Shown here piece by piece: positions 33,668-43,134 of a stretch of DNA of 46,772 nt. Each line of letters starts with the position of its first letter. The stretch's first letter is position 1. Under the pieces are notes generated by a model. The model saw nothing but the letters and a program-made list of their open reading frames with translations. It had not been told where the DNA came from and did no database searches. Source of the stretch: Phycisphaeraceae bacterium (GTDB lineage: Bacteria > Planctomycetota > Phycisphaerae > Phycisphaerales > Phycisphaeraceae); assembly GCA_028277745.1 (NCBI GenBank), contig JANQFR010000037.1:1-46772 (forward strand), given 5' to 3'. Position numbers and translations under genes: made by a program.

Positions 33668-34552
33668 ATGACCCACCCGGGCTCAGCGAAGCCATCGGTC
33701 CCCGATGCGGCAGGAGCGTCGAGCAAAAACCCTTTGGCGTTCTGCTCGATCGCGTTCCGGAACGAACCGATCGAGGCGCTGATCCGGCCGCTGGCCGAGT
33801 TGGGGTATGACGCGATCGAGGCCTTCGGCGGCCACGTCCTGGGCAAGCCGGACGGCGAACTTGAAACGCTTCGTCGATCGGCCGACCGGGCGGGCATTGC
33901 GCTGCTGGCCGTCTCGCCCTATTTCGTGCTGACGCGCGGGGCCGAGGAGTTCGAGCAGACCCTCGCCACGGCCCGGGACTCGGTGCGGATCGCCCGGGCG
34001 CTGGGGGCGAGCAAGATCCGCACCTTCACCGACGTCTCCGCCGCCGGGCTGCGCAGCGCCGACGCCCAGCCGCGCCACTGGGACCAGGCCGTCGACGGGC
34101 TGCGACAGATCACCGCCATGGCGCCCGAGCTTGAATTCATCGTCGAGACCCACCCCCGCACCCTGGCGGACACGGTCCAGAGCACGCAACGCCTGCTGGA
34201 TCGTGTGGGTCGGGCCAACCTCAAGGTCAACTTCCAGCCGAACGAGTCGTTCCTGGCGTACGGTCTCAACCGGGCCTACGACGCGCTGGCCGGGCGTGTG
34301 ACGCACATGCACCTGTCGCAGATCACCGAGCGCCACGGGGAGGGTTGGGTCGAGGCGCCGGGCCGGATCGACTTTCGCGCCTTCCTGTCGCATGTGACGG
34401 CAAGCGGCTACGGAGGGTCGCTCTCGGTCGAGTATTGCTGGGAGGGCGCAACCTGGGAACGGGCCCGGTCGGCGTTGGCGTTCCTGCGGCCGCTGCTCGA
34501 ACCGGCTCATTCCCCTCACCCCGAACCGGCCGACCGACGCAGGCCGGCCTGA
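33668..34552 (+). CDS. Sugar phosphate isomerase/epimerase (xylose-isomerase-like TIM barrel)
   Basis: A 294-residue AP-endonuclease-2/IolE-type TIM barrel. Signposts: AFCSIAFRNEPIEALIRPLAELGYDAIEAF, ALLAVSPYFVL, RIARALGASKIRTFTDV, ELEFIVETHP (metal Glu), NLKVNFQPN, RVTHMHLSQI (His), GRIDFRAFLSHV and GGSLSVEYCW (second Glu). These residues usually hold a divalent metal. The natural substrate is a keto-sugar or inosose, unresolved by reading. GGGAG precedes ATG 33668 by about ten bases. It is 22 bp before the NAD-dependent epimerase and likely in one transcript, from operator site 2. Confidence 0.85.
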   Translation: MTHPGSAKPSVPDAAGASSKNPLAFCSIAFRNEPIEALIRPLAELGYDAIEAFGGHVLGKPDGELETLRRSADRAGIALLAVSPYFVLTRGAEEFEQTLATARDSVRIARALGASKIRTFTDVSAAGLRSADAQPRHWDQAVDGLRQITAMAPELEFIVETHPRTLADTVQSTQRLLDRVGRANLKVNFQPNESFLAYGLNRAYDALAGRVTHMHLSQITERHGEGWVEAPGRIDFRAFLSHVTASGYGGSLSVEYCWEGATWERARSALAFLRPLLEPAHSPHPEPADRRRPA

Positions 34553-34574
34553 CCTGGACTGGAGTCTGACCACG

Positions 34575-35327
34575 ATGCGCGTTCTCATCACCGGCGCCGC
34601 GGGCTATCTCGGAGCGGGCCTGATTCAAGCCTTCGCCGGCCGGCACGAGCTGCGCCTGCTGGATGTGGTCGAAACCCCGTGCGACGCGGAGGGATGCGAG
34701 TCGCTGGTGGGCAGCGTGGCGGACCTGGATTGCTGCCGGGAGGCGATGTCGGGGGTCGACGCGATGGTGATCGCGCACATGGCGCCGCGCGGCCGGGGGC
34801 TGTACGCCTCGCCGGCCGTGCCGTTCGAGGTCAACGTCACCGGCACGGCCAACCTGTACACCGCGGCGCGCGACGCGGGGGTGAAGAAAGCGGCGCTGAT
34901 CTCGTCGATCGTCGTGGTCAAAAGGAACCAGGAGGCCGGGGACTACCTCACCCGCGACCTGCCGCCCCAGAGCGTGACGCACCCCTACGGCCTGACCAAG
35001 GTCTGCCAGGAGTCGATCGCCCGGCAGTTCCACCTCTGCGACGGGATCGCCTCGGCGGTGCTCCGGCCGGCGTACATCACCGACGAGGACTTGCAGGCCG
35101 ACAAGTACGGCCGGGAGGCGAGCGAGCCGAACTGGCAGTACATCGACCGGCGCGACATCGGCCAGGCCGCCCGGTTGGCGCTGGAGTTGCCCGACCTGGG
35201 CTACGAGGTGTTCTACGTCCAGGGCCCCCCGGACGCGGACCGGCACGCGGACCTGGCCTACACCCGTCAACGGCTGGGCTGGGCGCCCGAGCACGACTTC
35301 ACCCGCTTAGACCGACGGCCCACGTAA
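34575..35327 (+). CDS. NAD-dependent epimerase/dehydratase family (extended SDR), possibly uronate dehydrogenase-like
   Basis: A 250-residue extended short-chain dehydrogenase. The nucleotide motif is VLITGAAGYLGAGL (3-16). The active site HPYGLTKVCQE holds the YxxxK pair, and ALISSIVVV carries the catalytic Ser region. The short length and the layout RLLDVVETP...LVGSVADLD resemble uronate dehydrogenases, which oxidise hexuronic acids to aldarolactones. That would suit a locus with an uronate-lyase candidate, but the assignment below family level is inference. Directly downstream of the TIM-barrel gene. Confidence 0.82.
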   Translation: MRVLITGAAGYLGAGLIQAFAGRHELRLLDVVETPCDAEGCESLVGSVADLDCCREAMSGVDAMVIAHMAPRGRGLYASPAVPFEVNVTGTANLYTAARDAGVKKAALISSIVVVKRNQEAGDYLTRDLPPQSVTHPYGLTKVCQESIARQFHLCDGIASAVLRPAYITDEDLQADKYGREASEPNWQYIDRRDIGQAARLALELPDLGYEVFYVQGPPDADRHADLAYTRQRLGWAPEHDFTRLDRRPT

Positions 35328-35329
35328 GA

Positions 35330-35352
35330 CCGCGGGCATTTCCCGCGGCTTT
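35330..35352 (+). terminator. Probable terminator after the epimerase gene
   Basis: Stem CCGCGGG (35330-35336) and CCCGCGG (35342-35348) with a CATTT loop, followed by CTTTA. The T tail is short, so termination may be partial. Confidence 0.45.
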
Positions 35353-35386
35353 ACAACACGCGTCCGAGTCGGATCCCGACATTTTA

Positions 35387-35423
35387 ATCAAAGGATTGAT
35401 TTATGTAAAAAATGTGATATCCT
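35387..35423 (+). promoter_or_regulatory. Operator site 3 (ATCAAAGGATTGAT) within a TTGATT-N16-TATCCT promoter
   Basis: The site at 35387-35400 differs from the consensus palindrome at two central bases. It overlaps a -35-like TTGATT (35396-35401), and 16 bp later lies TATCCT (35418-35423), preceded by TGA. The PEP-CTERM gene starts 54 bp on. A protein bound here would cover the -35 box. Confidence 0.65.
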
Positions 35424-35476
35424 ATGCCCATCCGCAAGCCCCTTGTTTCTCACCTTTCTTCACTGATGGAGGCCAC

Positions 35477-36601
35477 ATGACACGCATCTCCGCCGTCGCC
35501 CTGCTCGCCACGTTTGCGATGGCGGGCGCCGTCACCGGTCAAGCCGCCGCCGCGGTCAGCACCTGGACCGGGGCCGGCACGGACGACTTTTTCATCAACA
35601 GCGCGAACTGGAGCGGCGGCGCCCCGGGGTTCAACGACACCGGCCAATTCACCGGCGCCCCGACGGCCAGCCAGCCCGATCTCAACGGCGCGACCCGCAA
35701 CGGAGTCAGCATCGACTTCCAGTCGGCGGGTTGGACGATCCGCGACGACGCCGGGGGCGGGACCCTCCGCCTCGACGGGGGAAGCCTCCTGCGTTCGCTC
35801 GGCAGCGGCGTCAATGAAATCAGCGCCAACCTCAGCTCGGCGTCCGGCAGCGGCCCGAACCAGATCGTCGTGGGCTCGGGCAACACCCTGAACCTCTCCG
35901 GCGGCTTCAACATCAACAACGACCGGACCATCTCCGGCGGCGGGACGCTCGTCTTCACCGGCGCCAACCAGGCCAGCCTCAACTCCCGCGGCTACAGCTT
36001 CTCCGACAGCACCACCGTCCTGGCCAACACCGCCGTCGCCGTCGGACGCACCACGCTCGACAACGGCGGGGTCTTCGGCGGCACCGGTTCGCTGATCGGC
36101 GACAGCTTCACCAGCGGCCTGATCGTCAACAACGGGACCCTCGCGCCCGGCGGCAACGGAGACTTCGGCCCGGAAATCGAATCGTTGTTGCTGGCGTCCG
36201 AAAGCGCCAGCCGCAGCATCGTCGAATTCAACAGCGGCGCCGTCCTTGAGATCCAGTTCGACGCCCTGGGCAACCACGACCTGCTCCAGCTCGACCTGGG
36301 CAGCGGCGGCTTCCTCGACATCAACGCCGGCGCCACGCTCAACCTCATCGCCGACGGCGGGGTCCCCGACGGCAGCTACACCATCGTCGAGAACATCGAT
36401 TTCTCGTCCGCCAACCAGAACACCGACATCGACGGCACGTTCACCCACGTCAACTTCAACGGCCAGGCCATCGACCCCAGCCACTTCACCATCACCTACA
36501 ACGACGACAGCATCGTCGTCAACATCACCGGGGTCATCCCCGAGCCGGCCTCGGTGGTCCTGCTCGGGCTGGGCGCCCTGTTCATGGCCGGCCGACGCTG
36601 A
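35477..36601 (+). CDS. PEP-CTERM protein with beta-strand (autotransporter-like) repeats
   Basis: A 374-residue exported protein: signal peptide (about 1-26, VALLATFAMAGAVTGQAAAA), and a WTGAGTDDFFINSANWSGGAPGFNDTGQF start typical of PEP-CTERM/autotransporter-associated strand proteins. A long run of parallel-beta strands follows (GGGTLRLDGGSLL, NTLNLSGGFNI, GGVFGGTGSLIGD, NNGTLAPGGNGDFG), then the sorting tail VIPEPASVVLLGLGALFMAGRR. GGAGG is five bases before ATG 35477. Probably a cell-surface or matrix protein. Operator site 3 in its promoter ties it to the polysaccharide regulon. Confidence 0.8.
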   Translation: MTRISAVALLATFAMAGAVTGQAAAAVSTWTGAGTDDFFINSANWSGGAPGFNDTGQFTGAPTASQPDLNGATRNGVSIDFQSAGWTIRDDAGGGTLRLDGGSLLRSLGSGVNEISANLSSASGSGPNQIVVGSGNTLNLSGGFNINNDRTISGGGTLVFTGANQASLNSRGYSFSDSTTVLANTAVAVGRTTLDNGGVFGGTGSLIGDSFTSGLIVNNGTLAPGGNGDFGPEIESLLLASESASRSIVEFNSGAVLEIQFDALGNHDLLQLDLGSGGFLDINAGATLNLIADGGVPDGSYTIVENIDFSSANQNTDIDGTFTHVNFNGQAIDPSHFTITYNDDSIVVNITGVIPEPASVVLLGLGALFMAGRR

Positions 36602-36633
36602 ACGATTTGTCAGCCGGCATATGACGGAACGGT

Positions 36634-38172
36634 TCAAGGCGCCGCGGCCGACCGGGTGTAGCAGCCGCGGTTACGCGAGGCGGCGTAGGGGACGCCGTTG
36701 ATGTCCGCCGGCACGCACTGCAGCGGGCGGCCCGTGCCCCAGGCCGGCGAACCTTCAGCGATCCGGTAGTCCTTCGCCGCGGGGTCGACATAGCCGGCCG
36801 GGCCGGTCGTGACGGCCGAGCCCATGACCTGCTTCGGATGGACAAAGTGGTTGTGGTCGAGCGTCAGGCCGTCGGTCCGGGCGTCATGGATGACACGCAT
36901 GCGGTCGAACAGGCTGTTGATGACGACGACGTCCTGGGGCGCGTAGGCGTTGGGGCCGGTCCCCCGCCACAGCCAACCCTGGCGGACGATGTTGAGATGG
37001 AGGAACAGGACGTTCTCCATCGGGCCCGAGTACTGGCTGAACATCACGGTGTCGGCTTTTTCAAACAGGACGTTGACGAACGCGGCGTGGCGCAGCCGGC
37101 TGCCGAACAGGCCCTGGCTGAGGCAGTCGTAGCCGCGGACGTTGTAGAGGATGACGTTTTCGGTCCAGGCCGGGGGCTTGGAGTGGGACTGGTGGAAGTC
37201 GGGGTGGGCGCCGGTCTGGCCGGGATTGATATCGGTGACTGAGCAGTTGACGACGAGCTTGTTGCCGCCGGTCCAGGCGTCGGAGGTGATGCGGTGGAGG
37301 CGGTGGCCGCGGATGAGGGCCGCGGCGGGGCCGTTGGCGATCTCGGCGGATTCGCCGCCGGTGACGTAAGCGGTGTAGCGGTTGCCGAACGCCCGGACGC
37401 TGCCGGCCCAGCGGCCGCGCAGGTTCGTGACCTTCACGCCGTCGAGCCAGATCATGTGCCGGCCGCCCTCGCCCGAGAGGATCGGGTGATACCCGCCCTC
37501 GAAGTCGGTGAAGAGCGTCAGGTCCTGGAGCTTGAGCCGCTGGGTCCCGGGTCGGCCGCCGCTGAGCATGACCCGGTCGCGCGACACGCCGGGCGCGGGC
37601 CGGATCGTGGTCCACAGGCCCCGGTCGGACCCGCCCCGCAACCGGTCGGCGCTGTATCGCCCGGGCCGCAACAGGATCGTGCCGCCGACGGGAGCGGCGC
37701 GGACCGCGGCGGCCAGCGTCTGGTAAGGCGACGCTTCATCGCCGGCGTCATCGTCCGAGCCGTTGGCCGCATCGACCCAGACCCGGCGGTCGACCGTCAG
37801 CGTCCCCCCGGCGTTGGCGTAGACCGTCATGGGCGGCAGGTCGTACGACGCGTGGCCGGCCTCTATCGGCACGGCCCGGGCGCGCACTGTCACCGGGCCG
37901 TCGGAGTGTTGTGCCGGATCGAACGGGTACACAAACTCCCAGACCCCGGTCCGTGGGTTCAGCGTCGGCTCGGACGCGGTGTGCGCCAGCCGCCCGTCCA
38001 CGCGAAACTCGACCGTCACGCCCGACGCATGGAACGCGCATACCCCCATCGGGAACACCTCCGCCGCCCGCTGGTCGGGCACGACGTCCCACTGCGCCAC
38101 CGGACGGGCGGCGTCGGCCGACACCGCGGCCAGCCATACAACGCATCCAAACCAAAGACTCCATCCGGGCAC
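36634..38172 (-). CDS. Secreted right-handed beta-helix protein (pectate-lyase-like fold)
   Basis: A 512-residue protein: signal peptide (about 1-21), an Ig-like beta domain (about 25-120), then WVDAANGSDDDAGDEASPYQTLAAAVRAA. The latter is the N-terminal cap of DUF1565-type beta-helices, where PGGTI-like turns (VGGTILLRPGRYS) begin the coils. Coils run to about 440, followed by DPAAKDYRIAEGSPAWGTG, the usual end of such proteins. The fold is shared by polysaccharide lyases and epimerases, but I cannot point to catalytic residues. It is last in the minus-strand run with the deacetylase and heparinase-type gene. Confidence 0.75.
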   Translation of the reverse strand: MPGWSLWFGCVVWLAAVSADAARPVAQWDVVPDQRAAEVFPMGVCAFHASGVTVEFRVDGRLAHTASEPTLNPRTGVWEFVYPFDPAQHSDGPVTVRARAVPIEAGHASYDLPPMTVYANAGGTLTVDRRVWVDAANGSDDDAGDEASPYQTLAAAVRAAPVGGTILLRPGRYSADRLRGGSDRGLWTTIRPAPGVSRDRVMLSGGRPGTQRLKLQDLTLFTDFEGGYHPILSGEGGRHMIWLDGVKVTNLRGRWAGSVRAFGNRYTAYVTGGESAEIANGPAAALIRGHRLHRITSDAWTGGNKLVVNCSVTDINPGQTGAHPDFHQSHSKPPAWTENVILYNVRGYDCLSQGLFGSRLRHAAFVNVLFEKADTVMFSQYSGPMENVLFLHLNIVRQGWLWRGTGPNAYAPQDVVVINSLFDRMRVIHDARTDGLTLDHNHFVHPKQVMGSAVTTGPAGYVDPAAKDYRIAEGSPAWGTGRPLQCVPADINGVPYAASRNRGCYTRSAAAP

Positions 38173-38195
38173 GGCGGGCTCCTCCTCTCGATGCG

Positions 38196-39335
38196 TTACC
38201 GCTTCGTCAACTCCACCACGCCGCGATCGGGCACGGCCTGGACCAACGCGAACCGGACGCCCTGGTGCTCCACGATGTCCGCCGCCGTCTCCACGCCGCC
38301 CTGCGTGGCGACCGCGCCCGGCCAGGCGTCGGGCAGCCGGACCTTGATCGTCAGCGGAAAATCGAACAGCTCGTCGTCCATGTCGTCGCTGACCGAGAAG
38401 CGGATCGTTTCATCGGCGGTGGGCTCGACGGTCAGCCGGGCGGTGTCGCGCTGCTGGCCGTACATCGCCGCTTCCCGGAACAGCGCGACCCAGAGGTCGT
38501 CGTCATGGGCCTTGAGGAACTCGAACTTCTCGATCATCCGGGGTTCCATGTCGTCCTTGACCTGGTGGTAGTGGGTGACGTACCAGCCGCGGTAGAGGTT
38601 CGGCCGGTACGCTTCGGGGTCGAAGAGGTTGGTGACGTAGGCCCACTTCGCCCTGCCGCCGGGCAGGACCGGGCCGCCGCCGATGCTGTGGGTGCGCAGG
38701 TAGTTGGTCTGGTTGACGGGATTAATCGTCCCCCGCGTGCCGCGGGCGGCGATGAAGTGTCCGGCCGCTTCGGCGTCGTCGTTGTAGTGCGTGTTCTTGC
38801 CGCCGGGGTAGGCGAGCGTCACGACGCGGCCGCCCGGGAGATGCTCTTCGATCGCGGCGATCGAGCCGGCGTATTCGTGGGCGATGTCTTTGTCCGGGTC
38901 GTCGGGGTCGAAGCCGCGTGAGAAGTTGAGGTGGGTCACGGTGTGCGACTGCACGTCGTGGCCGAGTTCGCGGAGCCGGGCGAAGCCGGCCCAGGTTCCG
39001 TGGTACGTGGGACGATCCGAGATAAGGCCGGTGATCACGAACCAGGTGACCTTGAAGCCGTAGCGCTCGGCGTGCTCGACCCACCAGTCGTGGTCAGGCG
39101 CGGTGTTGTCGTCGATGGTGATCGACACCGCGGCGAGCTTGTCATCCTTCCACAGGCAGACGTGCGGCGGGTCCGACGGATCGGGCCAGACCCGGTCGGT
39201 GATCTCGAAACGCGGCTGGCTGGCTTCGCCGAGGTTGCGCAGCTGCAGACGCTCGTCGGCCCCGGCCCGAAGCGCGGCGAACACGGGGAGGATCAAGGCG
39301 AGCAAACAAACCAGGACGGCCAATCGGCGGGTCAT
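38196..39335 (-). CDS. Secreted polysaccharide deacetylase (NodB domain)
   Basis: A 379-residue CE4-type enzyme started at ATG 39335 (MTRRLAVLVCLLALILPVFAA, a clear signal peptide); GTG 39416 or ATG 39410 would give a long untypical leader. NodB motifs: AAVSITIDDNT (Asp pair) and HDVQSHTVTHLNF (metal His pair). VTLAYPGGKNTHY corresponds to the RPPYG-like motif 3, altered to YPGG as in some polysaccharide deacetylases. It removes acetyl groups from a polymer. It follows the heparinase-type gene closely and probably shares its transcript. Confidence 0.82.
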   Translation of the reverse strand: MTRRLAVLVCLLALILPVFAALRAGADERLQLRNLGEASQPRFEITDRVWPDPSDPPHVCLWKDDKLAAVSITIDDNTAPDHDWWVEHAERYGFKVTWFVITGLISDRPTYHGTWAGFARLRELGHDVQSHTVTHLNFSRGFDPDDPDKDIAHEYAGSIAAIEEHLPGGRVVTLAYPGGKNTHYNDDAEAAGHFIAARGTRGTINPVNQTNYLRTHSIGGGPVLPGGRAKWAYVTNLFDPEAYRPNLYRGWYVTHYHQVKDDMEPRMIEKFEFLKAHDDDLWVALFREAAMYGQQRDTARLTVEPTADETIRFSVSDDMDDELFDFPLTIKVRLPDAWPGAVATQGGVETAADIVEHQGVRFALVQAVPDRGVVELTKR

Positions 39336-39419
39336 GACAATGAGGATTCGCTTAAGTAAGAGGTTCAGATGAGGAACTAGCTTGATGCCGACAGCCCGGT
39401 CCCGCGGCATCGTCACGGC

Positions 39420-42125
39420 TCAGTCCGCGGCCCGATCAAGCGTCAGCGCGGCGGGCTGGTCGGGACCCTCGGCGAAGCGCCAGATCCAGCGGTCTTCGCC
39501 GCGGCCGTGTCGGACCGTGACGACGGCGTGGTCGGCCTCGGGCTGGAGCATGACCTCGGGCTCGCCGCCCCAAGGCATGTAAACCCCGGCGAACTGCACC
39601 GCTTCGACCGGCTCGGTGCTGGCCTGGAGCTGTCGCCAGCCGAGCGGTTTCTTCTTGTTATCCGCGGTGGACTCGCCGATGGTCGCGGTCAGCGGGGCGG
39701 TGGATGCGAGCTGGAACCCGCAGCGCGCATCCTGGTTGATCAGGGCGTACCGGCCCTGGCCCGCGGGCTGGAGCTGGGGGCTCTGGGTCAGCCACGTGAT
39801 CGTCACCGGCTCGGGCGAGCGGACGTCATCGAGGATCAGGATGTACTGCCCCTCCTTCCAGACGAAGAGCCTGCGGAAGCGGTCGATCTGTGGCCGGCCG
39901 GTCTTGTTGTTGGCGGGGTAGCTGCCGGCGGCTTCGCCCTCGATGATCAGCGTGCCGTCGGCCTGCCGGTCCCAAGCGATGACCCTGGCGTCTTCGAGCA
40001 TGCTGTGGTTGCCGGTCGCCGGCTGGGACCAGACCCCGCCTTCCCGTCGGCCGGGGGCGTACTGACCGGTCCCGTTGACCAGGATCGTGTTGTGGGAGCT
40101 GCTGAGCTTGCGGTGCGAGTACCGGCTGGTCTCGGCGATCAGCTTGTCGCCGATGCTGATGATGAAGCTGTTGGCGTCGGGGTCGCAGTGGGCGACGTTG
40201 ATATAGCCGAAGGGGTCCTGGGATTCGCGGAACGCGTTGAGCTCGAACCCGCCGAGCGGCCCGCACTTGAACATGGCGGCGACGGCGTCGTCACCCCAAC
40301 CGTCACGGATGAAGGTAATGCCCAGGTCCTCGTACCGGCCGACGACCGGCAGGCTGTAGCTCGTGTCGGGCTGGACCAGCGAGCCGTCGCGCCACAGCAG
40401 GTCCATCCATCCGTAGTTGAACGCTTTGGGGTTGATCGCGCGGATGCGGTCGAGGGCGACGATCGCCTCGGCGTCGCGCTGGGCCGAGGCTCCGGCGTAG
40501 AGGGCGCCCCAGTAGAAGCCCAGGCCCCCGCCGGTGTCGCCGTACGGCATGAATTCGCGCAGCCCCGGCCGCATGGCGTGGGCCTGGAACCAGGGGGCCT
40601 GCCCGAAGTAGGGGTGCTGGAGGTAATCGGTGCCCAGGGCGTGGTCGGAGGCGTGCATGGCGAGGACCAGGTGCGGCAGGCCGAAGACGAGATAACCGGG
40701 CCCTTCGTGGTTCGTGCCGTCCTCGGGCAGCCATTGATGGATGTAGGCCAGTTCGTCCTGCAGGAACTCCATCGCCCACTGGGCTTCGGGCTGGCCTTCA
40801 TAAGCCGCGAGCAGGCACATCGCCAGGCCCGCGTTGCGGTGCCAGCGGTGGTTGTTCGCCGGGTCGTTCTGCCAGTAGTGGGCCCCGGGGTTCTTCTTGA
40901 GATGCCCGCCGTGGATCATCGCCCGGGCCTGTCGGATCAGCTTGTCGGCGGCCTGCTCACGCAGGTCGGGGGGCAGGTCGTGGTAGAGCACGTCGTACGC
41001 CAGGGCGGCGCCGATCATGATGTTGCCGGCGCTCATGCCGCTGTCCCGTTCGCGCGTGGTCTCCCAGCTTTCGAGCGCGACGAGCCGGCGTAGAAACTCG
41101 ATGCCTTTGTCACGCGACTGAGGGTCGCCGGTGACGGCGTAATGCAGCACGACGGTGGGGATCCGCCACAGGCCGACGCGCTGGCCGTCGGTGGCGTCCT
41201 TGAGGAACTTGGCCTCGGTGAAGGGGTTGGAGCTCTTGAGGTAGCGTTCGATCTTCTCGCGGGCGATGGGGTCCTGCTCGTAGCGTCGGCGCAGCTCATC
41301 GATGTCCTCGGCGGTGAACAGGACGCGGGGGTGGACGCCGCGGAGGGGTTCGAGCAGTTGGACCTTCCGGCTCGGGGCCGGATCGGCGTCGGGAACCACG
41401 GGGGGCGGGGGCGGAGGGGGGACGGGCCTGGTTTTCATGGCTGCTCCGGTCGAGGCGCGGACCGGGCCGACCCACAGGGTCTGGCCGTCCTTGGCGATCG
41501 GGTCGCCCAGCAGCACGACGCCGCTCATGCCGTGGGCCTGGGTCTTGTTCCAGTCGAAGCGTTTGATCGGCTTGCCGTTGACCGAAAGGGTGAAGCCGGC
41601 CTCGGGGTCGAAGTCAAAGGTCCATTCCTGCCAGCCGTCGGGCTTACGCTTGACCCCGAGGTACTGGACCCGATTGAGCCAGGCGGCGGGCTTGTCGGTG
41701 AGCTTAGCCTCGGCGGCGGCGTACGTCTCGGCGCCGTTGAGGTAGTGGGCGTAAAGATGTCCGACCACCAGCGTCGAGCCGTCGGGCTGCATCACGCCCC
41801 AGCGCGGCCCGGGACGCTTGGCCCGGGCGTTGGCCGGACGCTGGCCGTCGTCGTAGACCCAGATGCTGACCCGGCCGGACCGGCTCTGGTCGCTGAGTTT
41901 GAGAATCGCGGCGCCCCCCGGCGCGATGCGCAGCGAACCCGTCTCGCCCTCGCGGACGCGGTCGTGATCGATCGCGACGTCGCCCCGGACCTCCCAGCCG
42001 CGTAGGGCTTGATCCGAATCAAAGCGGTGCGTGGCGGCGGACTGAGCACGTGCTCCCGCCGCGCAAACCGAAAACAACACCATCGCGGCAATGAACCATG
42101 CGGGCCGGTTGAACATACGTTTCAT
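39420..42125 (-). CDS. Secreted heparinase II/III-family polysaccharide lyase-like protein
   Basis: A 901-residue protein: signal peptide (about 1-28), a concanavalin-like module (about 30-225), a Pro-rich linker (PVPPPPPPPVV), an alpha/alpha toroid (about 255-600) and a C-terminal beta-sandwich (about 610-900). This is the DUF4962 plus Hepar_II_III order. NNHRWHRNAGLAMCLLAA and LPEDGTNHEGPGYLVFGLPH hold the Asn, His and Glu/Tyr positions used by uronate lyases of PL15/PL17/PL21 type. SHRKLSSSHNTILVNGTGQY is the start of the C-domain. It cleaves uronic-acid-containing polymers by beta-elimination in characterised relatives; the polymer here is not known. Confidence 0.85.
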   Translation of the reverse strand: MKRMFNRPAWFIAAMVLFSVCAAGARAQSAATHRFDSDQALRGWEVRGDVAIDHDRVREGETGSLRIAPGGAAILKLSDQSRSGRVSIWVYDDGQRPANARAKRPGPRWGVMQPDGSTLVVGHLYAHYLNGAETYAAAEAKLTDKPAAWLNRVQYLGVKRKPDGWQEWTFDFDPEAGFTLSVNGKPIKRFDWNKTQAHGMSGVVLLGDPIAKDGQTLWVGPVRASTGAAMKTRPVPPPPPPPVVPDADPAPSRKVQLLEPLRGVHPRVLFTAEDIDELRRRYEQDPIAREKIERYLKSSNPFTEAKFLKDATDGQRVGLWRIPTVVLHYAVTGDPQSRDKGIEFLRRLVALESWETTRERDSGMSAGNIMIGAALAYDVLYHDLPPDLREQAADKLIRQARAMIHGGHLKKNPGAHYWQNDPANNHRWHRNAGLAMCLLAAYEGQPEAQWAMEFLQDELAYIHQWLPEDGTNHEGPGYLVFGLPHLVLAMHASDHALGTDYLQHPYFGQAPWFQAHAMRPGLREFMPYGDTGGGLGFYWGALYAGASAQRDAEAIVALDRIRAINPKAFNYGWMDLLWRDGSLVQPDTSYSLPVVGRYEDLGITFIRDGWGDDAVAAMFKCGPLGGFELNAFRESQDPFGYINVAHCDPDANSFIISIGDKLIAETSRYSHRKLSSSHNTILVNGTGQYAPGRREGGVWSQPATGNHSMLEDARVIAWDRQADGTLIIEGEAAGSYPANNKTGRPQIDRFRRLFVWKEGQYILILDDVRSPEPVTITWLTQSPQLQPAGQGRYALINQDARCGFQLASTAPLTATIGESTADNKKKPLGWRQLQASTEPVEAVQFAGVYMPWGGEPEVMLQPEADHAVVTVRHGRGEDRWIWRFAEGPDQPAALTLDRAAD

Positions 42126-42227
42126 GGATGAGCCTTGTCACGGCAAAAGGAGCTGAATACGAAAAACAAAACGGTTTCATCGGAGCCGCCCCCCCCGCGG
42201 TCAGTGCGTTCGCACAAAGGGGCTGGC

Positions 42228-43010
42228 TTACGGCTCCATCAAGTATCGGTGTTTGTCGAACACCGGCACATCGGGCTTCATCGCCTCGATGTGCCCATCG
42301 ATAAAGAGAAAATTGCCCGACAGGTTGTGTCGGTAGGTCACAAAACCTCCAGCGCTCGAGTATTGCGAGTAGGTGGGGTCCGTCCCCAGGACGGGAGCGG
42401 TCGGGGTGGAAACATTCCGCCTGATATAGTCCGCCTGGTCTTCGGTCTCATGCATCAGGAACTGAAACGACGGTCTTTTAAATTCTTCATACCGAGCACC
42501 CAGGACGTACCGATCGTAGAGGACGCCGCCGATGCTTGTTGAAGGCGTGCCTTCGTGTACGACTTCTCCATACGGGTATGGGTCTGAGCCCCAATGGATC
42601 CCTCCCGCCGCGTCCAGGTTCCAGATAAAGGTGCGGTTATTGGGTTTGATATTGAGATCACTGTTGGGGCAGCTCAGCGCGTCAGGTTCGCTGACGCTCT
42701 GCCCCGGCCGATCCTGGATGGGCCAGTAGTCAAACAGGCCGCTGCCGAAATGACCCGTGTTGATGATTGTGGCCCAGGCCACGCTCGCGGAACTCGGGGA
42801 CGTGCGGTGCGCCTGCCCGGGGCCTCGGCCGGCGTTCTCGGCGGCGAAGGTGAACGCGGCGATGCCGATCTGCCGGCTGTTGCTGGCGCAGGCGGCTTGC
42901 CTCGCCACCTCCCTGGCCGCCTGCAACGCGGGCAACAGCAGGGCAATGAGCAGACCAATGATGCTGATGACGACCAGAAGTTCGATCAGGGTGAAAGCAC
43001 GTCGTGTCAT
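42228..43010 (-). CDS. Prepilin-type N-terminal cleavage protein (pseudopilin-like)
   Basis: A 260-residue protein with a very short leader [14 protein letters not shown] (cleavage after Ala5; Glu at mature +5), a hydrophobic helix to about 27, then [27 protein letters not shown]. The C-terminal part ends [14 protein letters not shown], the DGH motif usual in this planctomycete family. It is first in the minus-strand run with the lyase and deacetylase, and has operator site 4 about 125 bp upstream. It is analogous to the prepilin-like gene placed before the xylanase. Confidence 0.82.
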   Translation of the reverse strand: MTRRAFTLIELLVVISIIGLLIALLLPALQAAREVARQAACASNSRQIGIAAFTFAAENAGRGPGQAHRTSPSSASVAWATIINTGHFGSGLFDYWPIQDRPGQSVSEPDALSCPNSDLNIKPNNRTFIWNLDAAGGIHWGSDPYPYGEVVHEGTPSTSIGGVLYDRYVLGARYEEFKRPSFQFLMHETEDQADYIRRNVSTPTAPVLGTDPTYSQYSSAGGFVTYRHNLSGNFLFIDGHIEAMKPDVPVFDKHRYLMEP

Positions 43011-43134
43011 GGGAAAGGCTCCGGTCAGTGGCGAACCCGAAGACAGACGCCGGCCAGTCCGAACGGGAAACCAGCGGGCTCCAGAGATGGACGAGAAAGG
43101 CTAAAAAAAGGACCAAAGACGCTTTAGACCGTTA

